From Rhizobium halophilum (lineage in GTDB: Bacteria > Pseudomonadota > Alphaproteobacteria > Rhizobiales > Rhizobiaceae), in NCBI RefSeq assembly GCF_021648825.1, contig NZ_JAKJHS010000012.1, positions 1-64,000 on the forward strand: DNA of 64,000 nt. The letters are read 5' to 3'. Below the pieces are notes generated by a model, which was not told the origin of the DNA, made no database searches, and saw only the letters and a program-made list of their open reading frames with translations. Position numbers and translations under genes: made by a program. Of the stretch, positions 26,548-35,045 are shown in pieces (positions within the stretch are counted from its first letter, which is position 1; every line of letters begins with the position of its first letter).

Positions 26548-27369
26548 ATGAAACGCCGCTACTCGCTTTCCTTCCTCACCGTCGCCGATCTACAGCCTCC
26601 CGAGGCTATTAGAGTGGCAGCTAGGACTGGTTACCACGAGGTCGGTCTTCGGCTTTTGCCCGCGGCAGCAAGCGGCGAAGCCCCTTATCCGATTTTCAAT
26701 GATCGAAGGGTTCTTGCTCAAGCACAGCAGGCGATCGAGGAAACCGGCATCGGTATTGCGGACGTCGAGATTGTCCGGCTCAAGCCGGAAACGGAGATCG
26801 CTGAGTTTCTTCCTTTTCTTGAGTGTGCGGCGGCCCTGGGAGCGTCGAAAGTTCTTGTTGCGGGCGACGACACTGACCATTCGCGCCTGACACAGACGTT
26901 TGCGGCGTTTGCTGAGCTTGCTGGTCGCTATGGGATGACCGCGGATCTGGAATTCATGCCCTGGACCGGCGTGCGAGACGCCGTTGAAGCCAATGCCATT
27001 GTGCAGGCTGCAGATCAGCCCGCTGGAGGAGTGTTGGCAGATGCACTTCATTGGGATCGCACAGGTGGCAGGAAAGAGGACCTTTTGGCGATACCGCACA
27101 GTCTCATCCATTATATCCAGATCTGCGATGGGCCATTGGGCTATGATCCCTCCGACAGCGGTCTCATCCGAATCGCCCGCGGCGGCCGGCTGATGCCGGG
27201 CGACGGCGGCATCGATCTCGCCACCTTTCTGCGTGTATTACCGAAGGATGTTCCCATCAGCGTCGAAATTGCTTCTCTCGAGCTGAACCGCCGGATGACT
27301 GCTGACGAACGAGCGGCAACAGCCTTGCGCAAAGCTAAGGAGGTCGTTGCCAGATCAGAAACTGAATAA
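26548..27369 (+). CDS. Xylose-isomerase-like TIM-barrel protein
   Basis: A 273-residue protein of the AP-endonuclease-2/sugar-isomerase barrel family. Visible metal-ligand segments are DLEFMPWTGV (Glu), ADALHWDRTGG (Asp and His), YIQICDGPLGY, and DVPISVEIASLEL (Glu) at the end. GAGGGGCAAGACA precedes ATG 26548. In catabolic operons with shikimate-type dehydrogenases this fold often serves as 3-dehydroshikimate dehydratase, but it is also common among sugar and inositol isomerases, so the reaction stays open. Its start follows the dehydrogenase stop by 11 bases. Confidence 0.82.
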   Translation: MKRRYSLSFLTVADLQPPEAIRVAARTGYHEVGLRLLPAAASGEAPYPIFNDRRVLAQAQQAIEETGIGIADVEIVRLKPETEIAEFLPFLECAAALGASKVLVAGDDTDHSRLTQTFAAFAELAGRYGMTADLEFMPWTGVRDAVEANAIVQAADQPAGGVLADALHWDRTGGRKEDLLAIPHSLIHYIQICDGPLGYDPSDSGLIRIARGGRLMPGDGGIDLATFLRVLPKDVPISVEIASLELNRRMTADERAATALRKAKEVVARSETE

Positions 27370-27378
27370 GCTCATTTT

Positions 27379-27393
27379 TGGAATGAAATTCGT
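27379..27393. promoter_or_regulatory. Second copy of the predicted IclR operator
   Basis: TGGAATGAAATTCGT matches the site at 25715-25729 in 13 of 15 positions. It lies in the 135-base gap before the first flavoprotein gene, so this gene may also have its own controlled promoter. Confidence 0.6.
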
Positions 27394-27504
27394 TTTTATG
27401 TGAGGAGCCTGCTGAAGCCGGGTCTGCGCATGGTCAGTCCATATGCGCTGTGAGGGTGGAGAAGACGGGCGTGCCGCGGGACCTTTTCAAAGGAGAGCCA
27501 GGAG

Positions 27505-29301
27505 ATGGCGGGAGCCATGCCAGATATCCGTGTTCCTAAGCCTGCAATGTGGGACTATTCTGCGGTCGCCAGTCGCATCGAATGCGATGTGCTTGTGGTT
27601 GGATCGGGCGCCGGTGGCTTGTCGGCTGCGGTGGCCGCCGCTCATTTCGGATTGTCCGTAATCGTTGCCGAAAAGGCTCAGGTTTTTGGCGGGACCACAG
27701 CCTTGTCCGGCGGCTGGCTCTGGGTTCCGAATGCTCCGCATGCCGTAGTGGCTGGCAAGGCTGAGGACTTGGACAGGCCCCGCTGCTACCTGAGGCAAAT
27801 CCTCGGCAACCGCTATAACGAGCAGATGATCGACAGCTATCTCGATGCCGCGCCGCGCATGATCGCGTTCTTCGAACGCGACACATCGGTCAAATTCAAC
27901 CCCGGGAGCAGCAATCCAGATTTCCATGGGCATGTCTCCGGCGCGGCCACGGGCTGGCGTTCTGTCGTGGCTGCGCCCTATGACGGGCGCGAGCTTGGTG
28001 CGTTGATCAAACAGTTGCGTCCACCAATCGCCGAAACCACACTTCTCGGCATGGGCATCGCGTCTGGTGCGGACATGCGCCTGTTTCTAACAGCGAGTCG
28101 CTCGGTACGCGCCTTCCTTCATGCCGCAAGGCGCACCGCAAGGCATCTATGGGATCTGGCACTCCATCGTCGGGGCATGCAATTGGTCAACGGCAATGCG
28201 CTGGTAGCAAGGCTTTTGCGATCAGCCGCCGACAAGGGGGTGACCCTTTGGGCGCAAGCCCCGGTACGCCAACTGCTGCGCAGCGGGGGCCGGATTGATG
28301 GGGCCGTTGTGGAAACCGTCGACGGGCCGAAGGAGGTGAGGGCGAGATGCGGCGTCGTGCTGGCGACGGGCGGTTTCCCCCATGATCATCGCCGACTTCA
28401 CAACATGCTGGTGCATGTACGGGCGGGAACGCAGCATCACTCAGCAGCCTGCGACAGCAACACCGGCGATGGCCTGCGCCTGGCCGAAAGCGTGGGGGGC
28501 CAAATCTCGACTGTGCAGGTGGACGCTGCCGCTTATGCGCCCGTTTCCCTGGTGCCACGAAAGGACGGCACCTGGGGCCGCTTTCCACACCTTGTGGAAC
28601 GCGGCAAGCCGGGAATCATCGCCGTGACGGCAGCCGGTAAACGTTTTGTCGACGAGGGCGGTCCTTATCATGACTACGTCAGAGAGATGATTGCGGCCAT
28701 ACCGAAGGGCGAACCCGTCGTCTCCTGGCTTATTTGCGATCATCGCTTCCTTCGCCGCTATGGGCTGGGTGCAGTCAAGCCGGCGCCGGTGCCGTTCCAA
28801 CGATGGCTGTCCAACGGCTATCTGAAAAGCGCTACGACAATCGAAGATCTGGCCCTACGGTGCGGTATCGACCCGTCTGGGTTGCACGCCACCGTTACAT
28901 CCTTCAACGCGCAGGCCGAAAGCGGGGAGGATCTCGAGTTTCATCGCGGCACCACGCCCTACCAACGGGTGCAGGGCGATCCCGACCACGGGCCAAACCC
29001 TTGTCTCGCTCCAATCACCAGAGCACCCTTTTATGCCGTGGAGGTGTTTCCAGGCAGCCTCGGTACATTTGCCGGCATTTCGACTGATCGGCAAAGCCGG
29101 GTGCTGGATGAGCGGGGCCAGCCTATTGCCGGTCTCTTTGCCGCCGGCAACGACATGAACAGCATCATGGGCGGACATTATCCCAGCGGCGGGATCACGC
29201 TCGGTCCAGCGATGACTTATGGATTCATAGCTGCAGAGACGATGGCAAGAGATAAGGCGGCCGCTGTCCAATATTATGGGAGGAAAGAAGATGTTGGCTG
29301 A
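27505..29301 (+). CDS. FAD-dependent dehydrogenase, 3-ketosteroid-1-dehydrogenase/fumarate-reductase type
   Basis: A 598-residue flavoprotein. The FAD-binding GSGAGGLSAAVAAAHFG is at residues 33-49, and FGGTTALSGGWLWVP follows. The C-terminal HYPSGGITLGPAMTYGFIA resembles the YPGAGatiGPAM motif of ketosteroid 1-dehydrogenase, where Tyr and Gly help polarise a ring ketone. FVDEGGPYHDY supplies a further active-site Tyr. It probably introduces a double bond next to a carbonyl on a ring. No signal peptide is seen. It is followed by a paralogue overlapping by 11 bases, and GGAGAGCCAGGAG precedes the start. Confidence 0.85.
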   Translation: MAGAMPDIRVPKPAMWDYSAVASRIECDVLVVGSGAGGLSAAVAAAHFGLSVIVAEKAQVFGGTTALSGGWLWVPNAPHAVVAGKAEDLDRPRCYLRQILGNRYNEQMIDSYLDAAPRMIAFFERDTSVKFNPGSSNPDFHGHVSGAATGWRSVVAAPYDGRELGALIKQLRPPIAETTLLGMGIASGADMRLFLTASRSVRAFLHAARRTARHLWDLALHRRGMQLVNGNALVARLLRSAADKGVTLWAQAPVRQLLRSGGRIDGAVVETVDGPKEVRARCGVVLATGGFPHDHRRLHNMLVHVRAGTQHHSAACDSNTGDGLRLAESVGGQISTVQVDAAAYAPVSLVPRKDGTWGRFPHLVERGKPGIIAVTAAGKRFVDEGGPYHDYVREMIAAIPKGEPVVSWLICDHRFLRRYGLGAVKPAPVPFQRWLSNGYLKSATTIEDLALRCGIDPSGLHATVTSFNAQAESGEDLEFHRGTTPYQRVQGDPDHGPNPCLAPITRAPFYAVEVFPGSLGTFAGISTDRQSRVLDERGQPIAGLFAAGNDMNSIMGGHYPSGGITLGPAMTYGFIAAETMARDKAAAVQYYGRKEDVG

Positions 29302-31045
29302 CGCAGTGCCGGGTGTGCCGGATGAAGTCGATCTGCTGGTCTGTGGTGCCGGCGCCGGCGGCATGACAGCGGCTTTGGTTGCGGCACTGGAAGGCTTACA
29401 AGTCGTCGTCTGCGAGAAAACCGATCAGGTGGGTGGTACAACCTCGACCTCCGGCGGCACGACTTGGGTTCCCGGTACGCATCTTTCCGATCAGGCCGGC
29501 GTGCCCGACACGGTGGCGGCGGCACGCGAATTTCTTAATCATGTGGTTGCCAATCGCTCTGGCGTGCGGCTTCGGGAAGCGTTTCTGCAATCCGGTCCTG
29601 AGGCCATCGAAGAGCTGGACCGCTTGACCGACGTGAAGTTCGTGGCAGCCGTTGCTCATCCGGATTATCTTGACGGTCCCGGCTCGGCCTATGGCGGACG
29701 CGCGCTTGCACCTTTGGCCTTTGACGGTCGGCTCCTTGGCCGGGAGGACTTTGACCGGGTGCGTCCCCCGCGCCGGGAGTTTCTCGGCCTCGGCGGCATG
29801 ATGGTCGGCCGCAACGAGCTTGATGGTCTGCTCAATCCATTGCGCTCCAGTGCCAATTTCAGGAGCGCCGTCACGATTGTTTCACGCTACCTTAGAGACC
29901 GTGCCAGCTATCGGCGCGGCACGCGGTTGTTGATGGGAAACGCGCTGGTGGCACGTTTGCTCTACAGCCTGCGCAAGGCCCATGTACCGGTGCTGTTTCA
30001 AACGAGCGTCAAGGAATTGATCATCGAAGAAGGGCGGGTCGTCGGAGCCGTTTTTGATAGCGCTTCTGGACCCCGGCAGATCCGTGCCCGCAAGGGTGTT
30101 GTCTTGGCAACCGGCGGCATCTGCTGGAACCGCAAGATCCGCGAGCGACTGTTTCCTGCGGGCGCACGCGGCTATGCTTTGGCGCCAGTCAGCAATACCG
30201 GCGACGGTGCAGATGTCGCTTTGGCTGCCGGCGCCGGGTTCGAAGATGGCGGAGACAGTCCGGCACTGTGGATGCCCTGCTCCTCTTATCACAGAGCCGA
30301 CGGCTCACGGGCTGTCTGGCCGCATATCATTCTGGATCGCGCAAAGCCCGGATTACTGGCCGTCAATCGAGCGGGCAGGCGCTTCGTCAACGAGTCTGAT
30401 TCCTACCATGATTTCTCCATGGGCCAGATCCGCGACGGCTCAATGCCGGCGCATCTTGTTTGCGACGCCGCTTTCATGAAACGCTATGGGATGGGGATGA
30501 TCCTGCCTGGCGCCAAGAACCTGCGACCGATGGTCAGGGCCGGCTATGTAATCGAGGCAAAGACGGTGCTTGAACTTGCCGCAAAGATTGGCGCCGATCC
30601 CGATACGCTCGCCAAAACCATAGAGGCGTATAACCAATCCGCCGAAACAGGTGTCGACGAGGCGTTCGGTCGTGGTGGTTCAGTGGTCAACCGATTCAAT
30701 GGTGATCCCCGTGCACAGCCAAACCCCTGCATCGGTCCCGTCGAAACCGCTCCTTTTTATGCGGTGGCGGTATGGCCTGCCGATCTTGCCTCCAGTGCCG
30801 GCCTGTCTGGAGACGAATTCGGCCGGGTTCTCAATGAGGCCGGCGAACCGATGATCGGGCTTTATGCCTGCGGCAACGATCTCGCTTCGATTTTTCGTGG
30901 CACCTATCCAGGACCCGGCACGACCTTGGGTCCGGCTGTGGTGTTCGGCTGGCGGGTGGCAAAGCATGCGGCAGGCAAACTGAGTGATCGGCCGAGCCAT
31001 TTCGGCGCAACGGCCAACGAAAGGACAGAAAATGCAACGTTATGA
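29291..31045 (+). CDS. FAD-dependent dehydrogenase, paralogue of the preceding flavoprotein
   Basis: A 584-residue flavoprotein of the same family: GAGAGGMTAALVAALEG at 19-35, VGGTTSTSGGTTWVPG, FVNESDSYHDFS, and the C-terminal YPGPGTTLGPAVVFG. The start at 29291 has GGGAGGAAAGAAG upstream and overlaps the preceding stop. Two related dehydrogenases in tandem suggest successive desaturations of one ring, or two subunits. The substrate is unknown. Its end overlaps the NIPSNAP-like gene by 14 bases, so translation is coupled. Confidence 0.85.
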   Translation: MLADAVPGVPDEVDLLVCGAGAGGMTAALVAALEGLQVVVCEKTDQVGGTTSTSGGTTWVPGTHLSDQAGVPDTVAAAREFLNHVVANRSGVRLREAFLQSGPEAIEELDRLTDVKFVAAVAHPDYLDGPGSAYGGRALAPLAFDGRLLGREDFDRVRPPRREFLGLGGMMVGRNELDGLLNPLRSSANFRSAVTIVSRYLRDRASYRRGTRLLMGNALVARLLYSLRKAHVPVLFQTSVKELIIEEGRVVGAVFDSASGPRQIRARKGVVLATGGICWNRKIRERLFPAGARGYALAPVSNTGDGADVALAAGAGFEDGGDSPALWMPCSSYHRADGSRAVWPHIILDRAKPGLLAVNRAGRRFVNESDSYHDFSMGQIRDGSMPAHLVCDAAFMKRYGMGMILPGAKNLRPMVRAGYVIEAKTVLELAAKIGADPDTLAKTIEAYNQSAETGVDEAFGRGGSVVNRFNGDPRAQPNPCIGPVETAPFYAVAVWPADLASSAGLSGDEFGRVLNEAGEPMIGLYACGNDLASIFRGTYPGPGTTLGPAVVFGWRVAKHAAGKLSDRPSHFGATANERTENATL

Positions 31046-31643
31046 GATTGCCACGCTCTCAACCGCCATGGGGGCAGCTGCCAAGGCCGCGCCGGCAATC
31101 GAGGCCTTCGCCAGAGATGGGACCGGGCGGTTGCTCGGCATCTTCTACGCCGATATCGGGACCCTCAACCGGGTGCTCGTGCTGCGAGGTTTTGATACCG
31201 TCTCCGATCATGACGAAGAGCGGGAAAGGACCTTGCGGGCTTCAAGCCCATTTGGTTCCGGGGAATGGTTAACCGGGCTGCAGCTGGAAAGCTATGCACC
31301 TTTTCCCTTCCTGCCGCCGGTTCAGATCGGCAGGTTTGGGCCGGCTTATGAGTTTCGGACCTATGTGCTGAAGACCGGCGGGCTGGAGCCCACCATTCGC
31401 GCCTGGGAGACCGCAGTTCCGGAACGGACAAAGCTCTCCAGGCTGACGGTTTGCCTATACGGGCTCGATGGAAAGCCGCGGATGACGCATATTTGGCCGT
31501 TCTCATCCGTCAACGAGCGCGGTCAGGTCCGGGCCGATTCGGTGGCGCAGGGTGTATGGCCGCCAAAGGGCGGACCGGAGTGGCTGACAACAGACATGCA
31601 GTCCACCATTGTCTTCCCCACCGCAAACTCGCCGTTGCAATAG
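31032..31643 (+). CDS. Double-domain NIPSNAP-like protein
   Basis: A 203-residue protein with two dimeric-barrel repeats, about residues 2-100 (YEIATLSTAMGAAAKAAPAI, then GIFYADIGTLNRVLVLRGFD) and 105-200 (YEFRTYVLKTGGLEPTIRAW, then THIWPF). NIPSNAP proteins are small ferredoxin-like folds whose bacterial members accompany many catabolic operons without a fixed reaction. It closes the IclR-controlled operon. AAAGGACAGAAA precedes ATG 31032. Confidence 0.82.
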   Translation: MQRYEIATLSTAMGAAAKAAPAIEAFARDGTGRLLGIFYADIGTLNRVLVLRGFDTVSDHDEERERTLRASSPFGSGEWLTGLQLESYAPFPFLPPVQIGRFGPAYEFRTYVLKTGGLEPTIRAWETAVPERTKLSRLTVCLYGLDGKPRMTHIWPFSSVNERGQVRADSVAQGVWPPKGGPEWLTTDMQSTIVFPTANSPLQ

Positions 31644-31651
31644 TAGCGACC

Positions 31652-31695
31652 GGAAGGCTTCTGGTCCCAAGCCGGTTGCAGGACCAAAGCCTTCC
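31652..31695 (+). terminator. Hairpin between converging operons
   Basis: GGAAGGCTTCTGGTCC (31652-31667) pairs with GGACCAAAGCCTTCC (31681-31695) with one bulged base, and ATTCAGTTTT follows. It lies between the plus-strand operon and the iclR stop and could end transcription of the operon. Confidence 0.6.
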
Positions 31696-31758
31696 ATTCA
31701 GTTTTATGCGGGCTCCCGGCGCAGCCAGATCGTCTGTGTTGCTTGAAGCGTCTGCTCC

Positions 31759-32553
31759 TCAACCCTTGCTGTGCAGCCCGGGAAAATAGCGCGAACCAGT
31801 GGCCGCCATTCCGATCTCTTCAGCTGCGCTTGTGAGAGGTGCTGCCATTTCTTCCATTCTCTCCGGCGACATGCGCACGGCCGGCCCGGCGATCGACAGG
31901 CAACTGATGACCTGGCCATTGCTGCGCACCGGCACGGCCATCGCCGTCATCCCCAATGTGTAGCTGTTGCTGGACACGGCATAGCCGCGCTCGCGGGTTT
32001 CTGCCAGAATCCGCAGCAGCTGCGTGATCGTGCGGGGGGCGCCGGGGCCTGTAGGGCGGTCGGGATTGGTAAGACCTTGGCGCGAGACCTTCTGCAACGC
32101 CTCGTCATCCGACATTGAGGCAAGCCACGCCTGGCCACCGGCGCTGCTGGCCAGATGGACGATGACGCCTTGTTCTGCGCCGGGATCGTAGCGCAGGCCG
32201 CCGGTCGCACCTTGAGCGACGGCCACCCATATCAGGTCTTCTGCATCAATCACCGAAAGCCGCACCAATTCGCCGCTTTTTTGCGCCAGACGGTCAATAA
32301 TGGGTTGTGCGACATCACCAACGCCGGTTCGTCCCAGGAATCCAACTCCCAGCGCGGCAAGCTTCATGGTCAGAGCATAATCGCCCTGGTCCTGGACCTG
32401 CCGGACATAACCAAGCCGGATCAGCTCGTTGAGCGTCCGATGAACACCACTGGCCGGTTGATTGACCTTTTGCGCAATCAGGGACACTGACAAGCCATTG
32501 GGCCGCTCTGCAAGAAGCTGGATGATGGTGAGAGACTTCTCAAGCGTGCTCAT
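31759..32553 (-). CDS. IclR-family transcriptional regulator
   Basis: A 264-residue regulator with an N-terminal winged helix (residues 1-65: LTIIQLLAERPNGLSVSLIA, then PASGVHRTLNELIRLGYV) and an IclR effector domain (about 75-255; RERGYAVSSNSYTLGMTAMAVP, ISCLSIAGPAVRMS). The start at 32553 (MSTLEKSL) is favoured, since a longer frame begins inside the operator. It faces the AroE-like/flavoprotein operon, and its own promoter carries the same palindrome found twice in that operon. It very likely controls both itself and the operon, with a pathway intermediate as inducer. Confidence 0.9.
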   Translation of the reverse strand: MSTLEKSLTIIQLLAERPNGLSVSLIAQKVNQPASGVHRTLNELIRLGYVRQVQDQGDYALTMKLAALGVGFLGRTGVGDVAQPIIDRLAQKSGELVRLSVIDAEDLIWVAVAQGATGGLRYDPGAEQGVIVHLASSAGGQAWLASMSDDEALQKVSRQGLTNPDRPTGPGAPRTITQLLRILAETRERGYAVSSNSYTLGMTAMAVPVRSNGQVISCLSIAGPAVRMSPERMEEMAAPLTSAAEEIGMAATGSRYFPGLHSKG

Positions 32554-32566
32554 GCATTTTCCATTG

Positions 32567-32581
32567 TGGATCGTCATTCCA
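32567..32581. promoter_or_regulatory. Third copy of the predicted IclR operator, at the iclR gene
   Basis: The minus strand reads TGGAATGACGATCCA, preceded by TCCAAAG exactly as at the operon promoter (25709-25715). It ends 14 bases before the iclR start. Confidence 0.65.
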
Positions 32582-32959
32582 CTTTGGAGGTGCCGCCCGT
32601 ATAGTCAAGCGCTGTCGGGAAAAATCCGGTGCTCAGACAGGATTGCGTCGATTCCGCCAAAGCGGCGAACAGCTCAAGGGTCGCAAAACAATCTGGTGCG
32701 CTGCTGCATTCCCGCCTTGAAACATCGGCTGATCGGTGCGCGGCAGCAGTGACAGGCATCCCGGCTGCGCGCCCGAAACGACCTGCCAGACCGCAACGGC
32801 GTTCTCAACCGCTTGGACATAGACGAGAGTAGCGCAGCCGTTGGCAAAAAGTGACGTCCCATCGCGTCTACCAAGACGGATATCGCTTCGGCGGGCGAGG
32901 GCCTCTTGGGAGGAGGGCGACATGGCTGTGCGGCAAGAAAGCAGTCGCTCTGCTCTTCG

Positions 32960-33503
32960 ACAAGCACAAAGGCACCGGATATAAACCCCTTCAATGCCTT
33001 CAAGCGTGTGCTTGACGTCCATTTATTAGGACCTTCGTTACGTCACGCGAGGTGGCGAGGGGGATGGTCGCGCGGCGCTGCGGCGTTATCCTCAATCGTT
33101 CCTCAATTGCCGGGCTGACCGGCCTCTTAAACGCAACGCCTATGGTGCGGCGAAGTCCGGCATCGTCGCAATGACAAGAGCGATGGCCTGCGAATGGGCA
33201 AGCGACGGAATCCGAGTTAATGCCGTGGCACCGGCTTTTGTGGAAACGACATTGGTGAGAAAGCTGTCCGAAGCGGGCCGCCTGGACCTCCCGACCCTTC
33301 GCCGTCGCACGGCGACCGGTCGCCTTATCCAAGCAGAAGAAGTCGCTGCGGCCGTGAACTTCCTCGCGTCTGCGGCAGCGTCCGGCATCAAGGGTGCTGT
33401 CTTGCCTGTCGATGGTGGGTGGACCGCGTTTGCCGATTTCGGCGATGCGTTTCGGTGTAGAAGCTCTTTCCAACTCTTCTCGACTTCCCTGCCAAGATGG
33501 TAG
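32960..33503 (+). pseudogene. Frameshifted short-chain dehydrogenase (SDR) gene
   Basis: Pieces of one SDR lie in successive frames: INPFNAFKRVLDVHLLG (to about 33032), FVTSREVARGMVARRCGVIL then RSSIAGLTGLLN (to about 33130), and AYGAAKSGIVAMTRAMACEW onward to the C-terminal PVDGGWTAF. The catalytic Ser, Tyr and Lys survive, but at least two single-base losses (about 33034 and 33134) break the frame, and the N-terminal NAD-binding region is not recognisable. The gene is dead. Its place beside the IclR operon suggests it once served the same pathway. Confidence 0.75.
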
Positions 33504-33553
33504 GAGCCCCGGCATTCAAGACCGGGCCTCTCCTTCTCCGACTTGGGAGGCCG

Positions 33554-34276
33554 TCAGGCGGCGGTTTCGATATGGCCGCCAAGAAAGAGCTGGCCGACAC
33601 GCGGATCCTGCAGGAGCTTGGTCGCCTGGTCAAACATGCGCGTCTGACCAAGTTCGAGCACCAGCCCAAAGTCGGACATAGCGAGGGCTGCCTTGGCGTT
33701 CTGCTCGACCATCAATATGGTGACACCCTGGTCGCGCAGCCGTATCAGCGTCTGGAAGACTTCCTGGACGAGATTCGGCGACAGGCCGATGGAGGGCTCG
33801 TCGATCAGGATCAGCTTCGGGTCGAGCAACAGGGCCCGGGCGACCTCCAGCTGCTTTTGCTGCCCGCCCGAAAGTTCGATCGCCTTCTGGTCCTTACGCT
33901 CGCGCAGCATGGGGAATTGGTCCATCACCTCTTCCATGCGACGCTTGACCCTCGACTGGTCCTTGGCCGTGATGCCGCCGAGCTCGAGGTTGTGAAGCAC
34001 TGACAGTTGCGGCACGACGTTTCGGCCCTGAGGCACATAGGTGACCCCGCGGGCAATCATTTCGGCGGGAGACTTCCGCGTCACATTTTCGCCGTCGAGC
34101 AGGATCTCGCCCGAGTGGATGTTCAAAAGGCCAAAAACCGCCTTGAACACCGTCGACTTGCCAGCCCCATTGGGCCCGATCACCGTCGTGATGGAGGCTT
34201 TGGGGATGCTGAACGAGGTGCCGTTGAGAATCGTGATACGGCCATACCCGCCGCTGACGTTTTTGACTTCAAGCAT
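33554..34276 (-). CDS. Branched-chain-type ABC transporter ATPase, LivF-like
   Basis: A 240-residue ATPase with Walker A GPNGAGKST (about 34-42), signature LSGGQQKQLEVARAL, Walker B LILIDEPSIGLSP and a switch His replaced by Gln in MVEQN, as is normal for LivF. It begins one base after the livG-like stop. With LivG it powers the LivHM permease. These importers take up branched-chain amino acids but also many aromatic and cyclic acids, which suits the surrounding catabolic genes. It is the last gene of the operon. Confidence 0.92.
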   Translation of the reverse strand: MLEVKNVSGGYGRITILNGTSFSIPKASITTVIGPNGAGKSTVFKAVFGLLNIHSGEILLDGENVTRKSPAEMIARGVTYVPQGRNVVPQLSVLHNLELGGITAKDQSRVKRRMEEVMDQFPMLRERKDQKAIELSGGQQKQLEVARALLLDPKLILIDEPSIGLSPNLVQEVFQTLIRLRDQGVTILMVEQNAKAALAMSDFGLVLELGQTRMFDQATKLLQDPRVGQLFLGGHIETAA

Positions 34277-34277
34277 G

Positions 34278-35045
34278 TCAGCCTCCGAGATACGCGTCGA
34301 TGACCATCTGATTCGACCGGATTTGATCGGGCGTTCCTTCGGCGATGACCTCGCCCTGTGCCAGCACGATGATACGGGTGCACAGAGACATCACAAACTC
34401 CATATTGTGTTCGATAACCACGAACGTCGTACCGTGCTCACGGTTATAGGTGGTCAAGCGGTCTTTCAGGTACCCCAGCATGGTCAAGTTGACGCCCCCA
34501 GCTGGCTCGTCGAGCAGTACGATATCTGGACCGGCCATGAAGGCCATGGCGGCATCAACGAGCTTTTGCTGCCCGTAGGAGAGGGATCCGGCTTCGGTGT
34601 TACGGTAAGGCGTCAGTCGAAAGAAATCGATCAACTGTTCAGCTTTTGACGTCAAGCCGGCGTCGCCCTTGCTGAACAGGCGTGAAAACATGGTTCCTTC
34701 ATGCTCCTGGCCCGCTAGGATAACGTTGTCGAGCACGCTCATCTTCGGGAAAACCGAAAGCTGCTGAAATGTGCGCCCGACGCCCATCAGGGAAAGATCC
34801 GCAGGCCGCACGCCATCCGTTGCACGCCCTTTGATCGCGCAATGTCCTTCGGTCGGCCTCAACTGGCCGAGGATGCAGTTAAACAACGTCGACTTGCCGG
34901 AGCCATTGGGTCCGATCAGACCAAGAATTTCGCCGGGCAACACATCGAAGCTCACATTGTTGACGGCCCGGATGCCGCCGAACTGCTTGGAAATGTTGTG
35001 GACCGACAGAACGGGCTTGATGTGCGCCTGGGGCTGCATGGTCAT
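34278..35045 (-). CDS. Branched-chain-type ABC transporter ATPase, LivG-like
   Basis: A 255-residue ATPase: Walker A GPNGSGKST (about 44-52), the LivG-type GVGRTFQQLSVFP, signature LSYGQQKLVDAAMAF, Walker B IVLLDEPAGGVN and switch VIEHNM. The start overlaps the livM-like stop as ATGA. It pairs with the LivF-like ATPase. The GVN in place of the usual GLN after Walker B is a small variation. Confidence 0.92.
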   Translation of the reverse strand: MTMQPQAHIKPVLSVHNISKQFGGIRAVNNVSFDVLPGEILGLIGPNGSGKSTLFNCILGQLRPTEGHCAIKGRATDGVRPADLSLMGVGRTFQQLSVFPKMSVLDNVILAGQEHEGTMFSRLFSKGDAGLTSKAEQLIDFFRLTPYRNTEAGSLSYGQQKLVDAAMAFMAGPDIVLLDEPAGGVNLTMLGYLKDRLTTYNREHGTTFVVIEHNMEFVMSLCTRIIVLAQGEVIAEGTPDQIRSNQMVIDAYLGG

